Source: Candidatus Bathyarchaeota archaeon (lineage in GTDB: Archaea > Thermoproteota > Bathyarchaeia > TCS64). Taken from it: a stretch of 8,046 nt of DNA. The stretch spans positions 1 to 8,046 of the forward strand of contig DAOVEE010000081.1 of assembly GCA_030669135.1 (NCBI GenBank), in the 5' to 3' direction. This document shows, piece by piece, positions 5,351 to 8,046 of this stretch. The notes under the pieces were generated by a model. The model did no database searches. It had not been told where the DNA came from and worked only from the letters and a program-made list of their open reading frames with translations. Position numbers and translations under genes: made by a program. The stretch's first letter is position 1, and every line of letters starts with the position of its first letter.

Positions 5351-6100
5351 CTAGCTGAAGTCCTGGACCAGGTATACCCTGCCCTCGTCAGACGCCACGC
5401 CTATGCTTACTCGGCTATAATCCTTGTTCAGTATGTTGTCGCGGTGGCCCCACTCGTACTCGGCGTCGTCGTACACCATCTGGTACATCATGAGTTGGAG
5501 CGCGTCCTCCACCTCGAACTCCTCCTTCGAGGTATGGTACTTGATGTTCTCGCCCATGGTGCCCGGGAGCTCCGGGTTATGCTTGAACTCCCCCGTCTCC
5601 AGCATGGACTCGGCGTACCTCTGGGCTATCGGGTTCGTGTCCAGCTCAAGCTCATCTAGATTGCCCCGCTCTTCGTTAATCAGCTTAAGCACGAGCTCTT
5701 GGAGCATGACCACCTCCGGGGTGGTGGGGAACACGGGTCCGGCCTCAGGCGTCTCAGGCGGCGGCTCCCAGCTGTTGAGCATAAGTATGCTCCCCAGGCT
5801 TATAGCCAGGGTCAGCGCCACCACCGCCATCTTCTTCGGCGTCACGCCCTTGCCTAGGTCTAGGAGCCCCTGCCTACGGCTCCTCGGCTGCACCCTCGGC
5901 CGGTAAGCTGAAGCCTCCACCGACTCAACGTAGTGCACGTTATCCGTGAGCTCGGGTTCGTCCATCGTCTTGATCTTGGCTGAGGTGGCGATGCATTTGT
6001 GGGCCCTCTGTGCTATGTGGTCCTCGCAGAACGTCAGGTTACAGTGTGGACACCTGAGGGGAGCCTCCAGCTCCTTTCCGCAGTAGTAGCATAGACCCAT
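5351..6100 (-). CDS. AN1 zinc finger - membrane helix - CAP/SCP domain fusion protein
   Basis: The 249-residue protein has three parts. Residues 4-36 are an AN1-type zinc finger with the pattern C-x2-C-x9-C-x2-C-x4-C-x2-H-x5-H-x-C (Cys4, 7, 17, 20, 25, His28, His34, Cys36). A basic linker (residues 66-90) precedes one membrane helix (about 91-109). After a Pro-rich spacer (112-128), residues 132-249 form a CAP/SCP (PR1-like) domain: LINEERG, FKH (His174), GENI (Glu184), WGHRDNIL (His219) and a final GRVYLVQDFS. The basic linker puts the zinc finger in the cytosol and the CAP domain outside. AN1 fingers often bind proteins or ubiquitin-like folds; CAP domains have peptidase, lipid-binding or wall roles, so no single function can be given. 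I chose ATG 6100 because AGGTGG lies 5 bases before it; an in-frame GTG at 6109 adds three residues. It is divergent from the membrane cassette at 6267. Confidence 0.87.
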   Translation of the reverse strand: MGLCYYCGKELEAPLRCPHCNLTFCEDHIAQRAHKCIATSAKIKTMDEPELTDNVHYVESVEASAYRPRVQPRSRRQGLLDLGKGVTPKKMAVVALTLAISLGSILMLNSWEPPPETPEAGPVFPTTPEVVMLQELVLKLINEERGNLDELELDTNPIAQRYAESMLETGEFKHNPELPGTMGENIKYHTSKEEFEVEDALQLMMYQMVYDDAEYEWGHRDNILNKDYSRVSIGVASDEGRVYLVQDFS

Positions 6101-6109
6101 TACATCCAC

Positions 6110-6266
6110 CTAAAAATCCGAATCCGTTTAAAGCTTTACCAAGGAATCATCCAGATAGGTGATATATTCCAGAAAGGATCGACCGCATATGATTAAAAAA
6201 ACGCGGTTTTATAGGTTGAATTTATTTTATACTATGGCATTTATTTGGTAAGGCTGGCTCCCCGTT
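6110..6266. promoter_or_regulatory. Divergent promoter region, AN1-CAP gene / membrane cassette
   Basis: This is an AT-rich gap of about 157 bases between divergent starts. For the AN1-CAP gene the minus strand has CTTTAAAC (6126-6133), about 30 bases before the ATG at 6100. For the cassette, TTTATTTTATAC (6222-6233) predicts transcription near 6256. ACCGC (6182-6186) and GCGGT (6203-6207) form a spaced inverted pair around an A-run, possibly a regulator site but weak. Confidence 0.45.
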
Positions 6267-6722
6267 TTGAAGGCATCTAGAATGTTGGGCATAGGCATCA
6301 TGATTATACAGCTTGTAAGCGTAATTGGGTTCACAGCCGGGTTTCACACCATATTCGAGGTATATAACACCGCTATCCCAGGGGGAGCAGGTGAAGGCAC
6401 CCAAATCGAGATGACAGACCCCGTAGTAATCCCCTATAGCATTTCTCCCAGGAACAATGGTTATCTTGAGGCAGAGCTGACGGTGACCCTCAGCCTCGTC
6501 GCGGAGGGAGAAATGGTGATAGCTACAGAATCTATGGAGGTGACGATATCGCCGGGGGAGCAGGTTCCTTTGGACCTCGAGCTGACGATTCCGCTTAGCA
6601 CCGCGCAGATGTATCTGGGGGAGGGCTCGAACGCGGAGTGGGTGTTGGAGCTGAGGATCACCACCCTCTACGACCTCGTCAGTTTCTCGAACATCATAAC
6701 CATGTCGGGAGTAGCCCAGTGA
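6267..6722 (+). CDS. Membrane-anchored protein with a beta-rich outer domain
   Basis: From the TTG at 6267 the product has 151 residues. Lys2 and Arg5 precede a hydrophobic helix (about 7-25), then a Gly/Thr-rich linker and a domain of alternating polar and hydrophobic residues (about 50-148) typical of a beta sandwich. Phrases such as AELTVTLSLVAEG and LDLELTIPLS are reminiscent of LEA14/WHy-like domains, but I cannot assign a family. It is most likely an anchored or secreted envelope protein with its beta domain outside the cell. An ATG at 6282 is an alternative start with a weak GAAGG 8 bases before it; the TTG is favoured slightly because it supplies the positive charges before the helix. 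The stop codon overlaps the start of the next gene (TGATG), so the two are co-translated. A TATA-like box lies at 6222-6233. Confidence 0.72.
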   Translation: MKASRMLGIGIMIIQLVSVIGFTAGFHTIFEVYNTAIPGGAGEGTQIEMTDPVVIPYSISPRNNGYLEAELTVTLSLVAEGEMVIATESMEVTISPGEQVPLDLELTIPLSTAQMYLGEGSNAEWVLELRITTLYDLVSFSNIITMSGVAQ

Positions 6723-7204
6723 TGTCGACCCAAAGGATACGCCCCGTCGTCTCCGCGATCATCACACTCATACTCTTCGTGGTCGTTCCCTACATGCTAC
6801 CCGAGTACATTCCCCCTGATGTCAACCAGTTGATCGCTGAATCACAGATCGACCTAGACTGGTTCCTGAACCAGATCATGCTGGTAGGCGCCGTCACAGC
6901 CGCCATAACGCTGGTGAAGGGGCTCGCGGGTAAGACCAGCCCCATCTGGCTGCTAGCCGCACTCGCCCAGAACGTATCGAGCCTCGTCTTCACCCTGATT
7001 CTGTTTGGAGCAGGCGACATACTGAGCCTCGGCGTCGTAGAGTTAACCATATACGCGGAGAACGCCACGAACTACATCGTGATGAACATGCGTGTCCTCA
7101 TCTACCTGAGTATAGCGGTCGTCGCCCTCAGCATGATCCGATCTTACCTTCGGTGGAGAGAGGCTCGCGTAGAGGCCGCGCCCCCGGGAAGAATCCCGGC
7201 ATAG
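6722..7204 (+). CDS. Four-helix integral membrane protein, unknown function
   Basis: The ATG at 6722 overlaps the upstream stop codon as TGATG, which sets the start and implies translational coupling. The 160-residue product has four hydrophobic segments: about 8-27, 50-68, 74-96 and 123-139. An amphipathic stretch lies at 100-118, and a polar Pro/Asp-rich loop (28-49) contains YIPPDVNQL. It ends in a basic, proline-containing tail that is probably cytosolic. No transporter, enzyme or transposase motif is visible and I do not recognise the family. A longer open frame reaching back to 6638 would lie inside the upstream gene and is not credible. Coupling to the anchored beta-domain protein suggests the two form one membrane complex. 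A T-run at 7216-7220 follows 11 bases after the stop. Confidence 0.75.
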   Translation: MSTQRIRPVVSAIITLILFVVVPYMLPEYIPPDVNQLIAESQIDLDWFLNQIMLVGAVTAAITLVKGLAGKTSPIWLLAALAQNVSSLVFTLILFGAGDILSLGVVELTIYAENATNYIVMNMRVLIYLSIAVVALSMIRSYLRWREARVEAAPPGRIPA

Positions 7205-7210
7205 CATGTC

Positions 7211-7221
7211 AAACATTTTTA
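7211..7221 (+). promoter_or_regulatory. T-rich box: promoter of the dehydrogenase gene and possible end of the membrane cassette
   Basis: The sequence AAACATTTTTA is centred about 29 bases before the ATG at 7246, consistent with a TATA-like box and a leaderless start. The five thymines may also end the upstream cassette transcript. Confidence 0.35.
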
Positions 7222-7245
7222 CGGGATCGATACACACGGATAGGC

Positions 7246-8046
7246 ATGACCATAAAGGTCGCCGTGAGCGGAATCCCCCGCGGATACCAGTTCCCTAGGC
7301 CCGACGGGAACTGGCTTCAGGAGAAACACCGGAGAAGAATACTGGAGACAAACCCAGACATCGAGCTCATCGAAGTACCCGCAGACAGGGTGAAAGGCGA
7401 CGAGGAAGCCGAGTTGGCGCTCGCCGAGGGAGGCAACAGGACCCACTACCCCGGCGAACTCGACTGGGAGGACTATCAACGCTTATTCACGCCCAGCCTC
7501 AGGTGGGTGCAGCTCTGCAGCACGGGGTTCAGCGACAACATCACCCCAGAGATAATCGACGGCAGGGTAAAGCTCACAAACGCGCCAGGCCTCCACACCG
7601 TCCCCATCGCGGAGAGCGTCGTAGCCGCCATGCTGGACCACGCCAAGAACCTGAAGCAGAGACGGGTAGACCAGGAAGCCCACCTGTGGACCCAGCTGAA
7701 GAACGACGAACTCTGCGGACGCACCGTCCTCCTCATCGGCCTCGGCAACATAGGGAGACGCGTGGCCGGCCTCTGCAAAGCCTTCGACATGACCGTGATA
7801 GGGACCAAAAGGAGGGTTGAACCCGTGCCAAGCGTGGACAGGGTGTTCCCCACGGAAAAGCTCCGCGACAACCTTCCGGAGGCCGACTACGTCGCGGTGG
7901 CTGCGCCCCTCACCCCAGAGACCGAGCACATGCTCAGGGAGGCCGAGTTCAAGGCCATGAAGCCCTCGGCCTACTTCATCAACGTGGGCAGAGGCAGGAT
8001 AGCCCACGAGCCCAGCCTGCTGAGGGCGCTACGGGAGAGCTGGATA
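7246..8046 (+). CDS. D-2-hydroxyacid dehydrogenase, NAD(P)-binding (3' end outside the window)
   Basis: An open frame from ATG 7246 runs 267 codons to the window edge with no stop. The product has the two-lobed layout of D-isomer-specific 2-hydroxyacid dehydrogenases, which reduce 2-oxo acids such as glyoxylate, hydroxypyruvate or pyruvate reversibly. The N-terminal catalytic lobe contains RWVQLCSTGFSDNI (86-99), and the hinge helix PIAESVVAAML (120-130) leads to the nucleotide site GLGNIG (165-170). After strand 2, Lys188-Arg189-Arg190 replace the acidic residue of NAD-specific enzymes, which suggests NADP(H). NVGRG at 246-250 holds the catalytic Arg249. The expected catalytic Glu and His lie beyond the window, so about 50-60 residues are missing. 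The substrate cannot be told; glyoxylate/hydroxypyruvate reductase or phosphoglycerate dehydrogenase-like are candidates. The ATG has a T-rich box about 29 bases upstream and no ribosome binding motif. Confidence 0.85.
   Translation, partial: MTIKVAVSGIPRGYQFPRPDGNWLQEKHRRRILETNPDIELIEVPADRVKGDEEAELALAEGGNRTHYPGELDWEDYQRLFTPSLRWVQLCSTGFSDNITPEIIDGRVKLTNAPGLHTVPIAESVVAAMLDHAKNLKQRRVDQEAHLWTQLKNDELCGRTVLLIGLGNIGRRVAGLCKAFDMTVIGTKRRVEPVPSVDRVFPTEKLRDNLPEADYVAVAAPLTPETEHMLREAEFKAMKPSAYFINVGRGRIAHEPSLLRALRESWI

Noticed and set aside
7476..8007. Two long minus-strand frames opposite the terminal dehydrogenase
   Set aside because: They are antisense shadows of a strand with clear Rossmann and catalytic motifs.

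Overview
The window reads as archaeal chromosome. Evidence: AT-rich TATA-like boxes lie 25-30 bases ahead of several start codons, giving leaderless or short-leader transcripts. TTG serves as a start. A short T-run is the only credible terminator. The gene families (AN1 zinc finger, M42 aminopeptidase, DUF438-type PAS domain, TrmO/UPF0066) also fit. The coding sequence is GC-rich and the gaps between genes are AT-rich. I cannot fix the phylum; an uncultivated TACK- or Asgard-type lineage is only a guess. No rRNA, tRNA, CRISPR array, insertion sequence or phage gene was seen.

The left part (1-4017) is read almost entirely from the minus strand. It holds a saccharopine dehydrogenase-family oxidoreductase, a small zinc-ribbon protein with a methionine-rich insert, an unlisted 51-residue very basic protein, a stand-alone PAS-domain protein, a TrmO-type tRNA methyltransferase and a dimethylarginine dimethylaminohydrolase (DDAH)-type guanidino hydrolase. 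Most have their own promoter-like box, so this is a row of single genes rather than one operon. The DDAH gene is divergent from an M42 metallo-aminopeptidase (4079-5173, plus) across a promoter region of only about 60 bases.

The right part starts with two minus-strand genes. One encodes a 38-residue membrane miniprotein whose 3' end faces the M42 gene. The other encodes a three-part protein: an AN1 zinc finger, one membrane helix and a CAP/SCP domain. Divergent from these, on the plus strand, lies a two-gene cassette coupled by TGATG: a membrane-anchored beta-rich protein and a four-helix membrane protein. The window ends inside a D-2-hydroxyacid dehydrogenase gene.

Functionally this is mostly amino-acid, peptide and 2-oxo/hydroxy-acid metabolism plus one tRNA-modification enzyme, beside a cell-envelope block at 5180-7204. 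The least ordinary items are the AN1-membrane-CAP fusion with its possible miniprotein partner, the membrane cassette facing it, the eukaryote-like DDAH, and the 51-residue basic protein whose predicted transcription start sits in a small palindrome. I see no proven new defence or mobile system.
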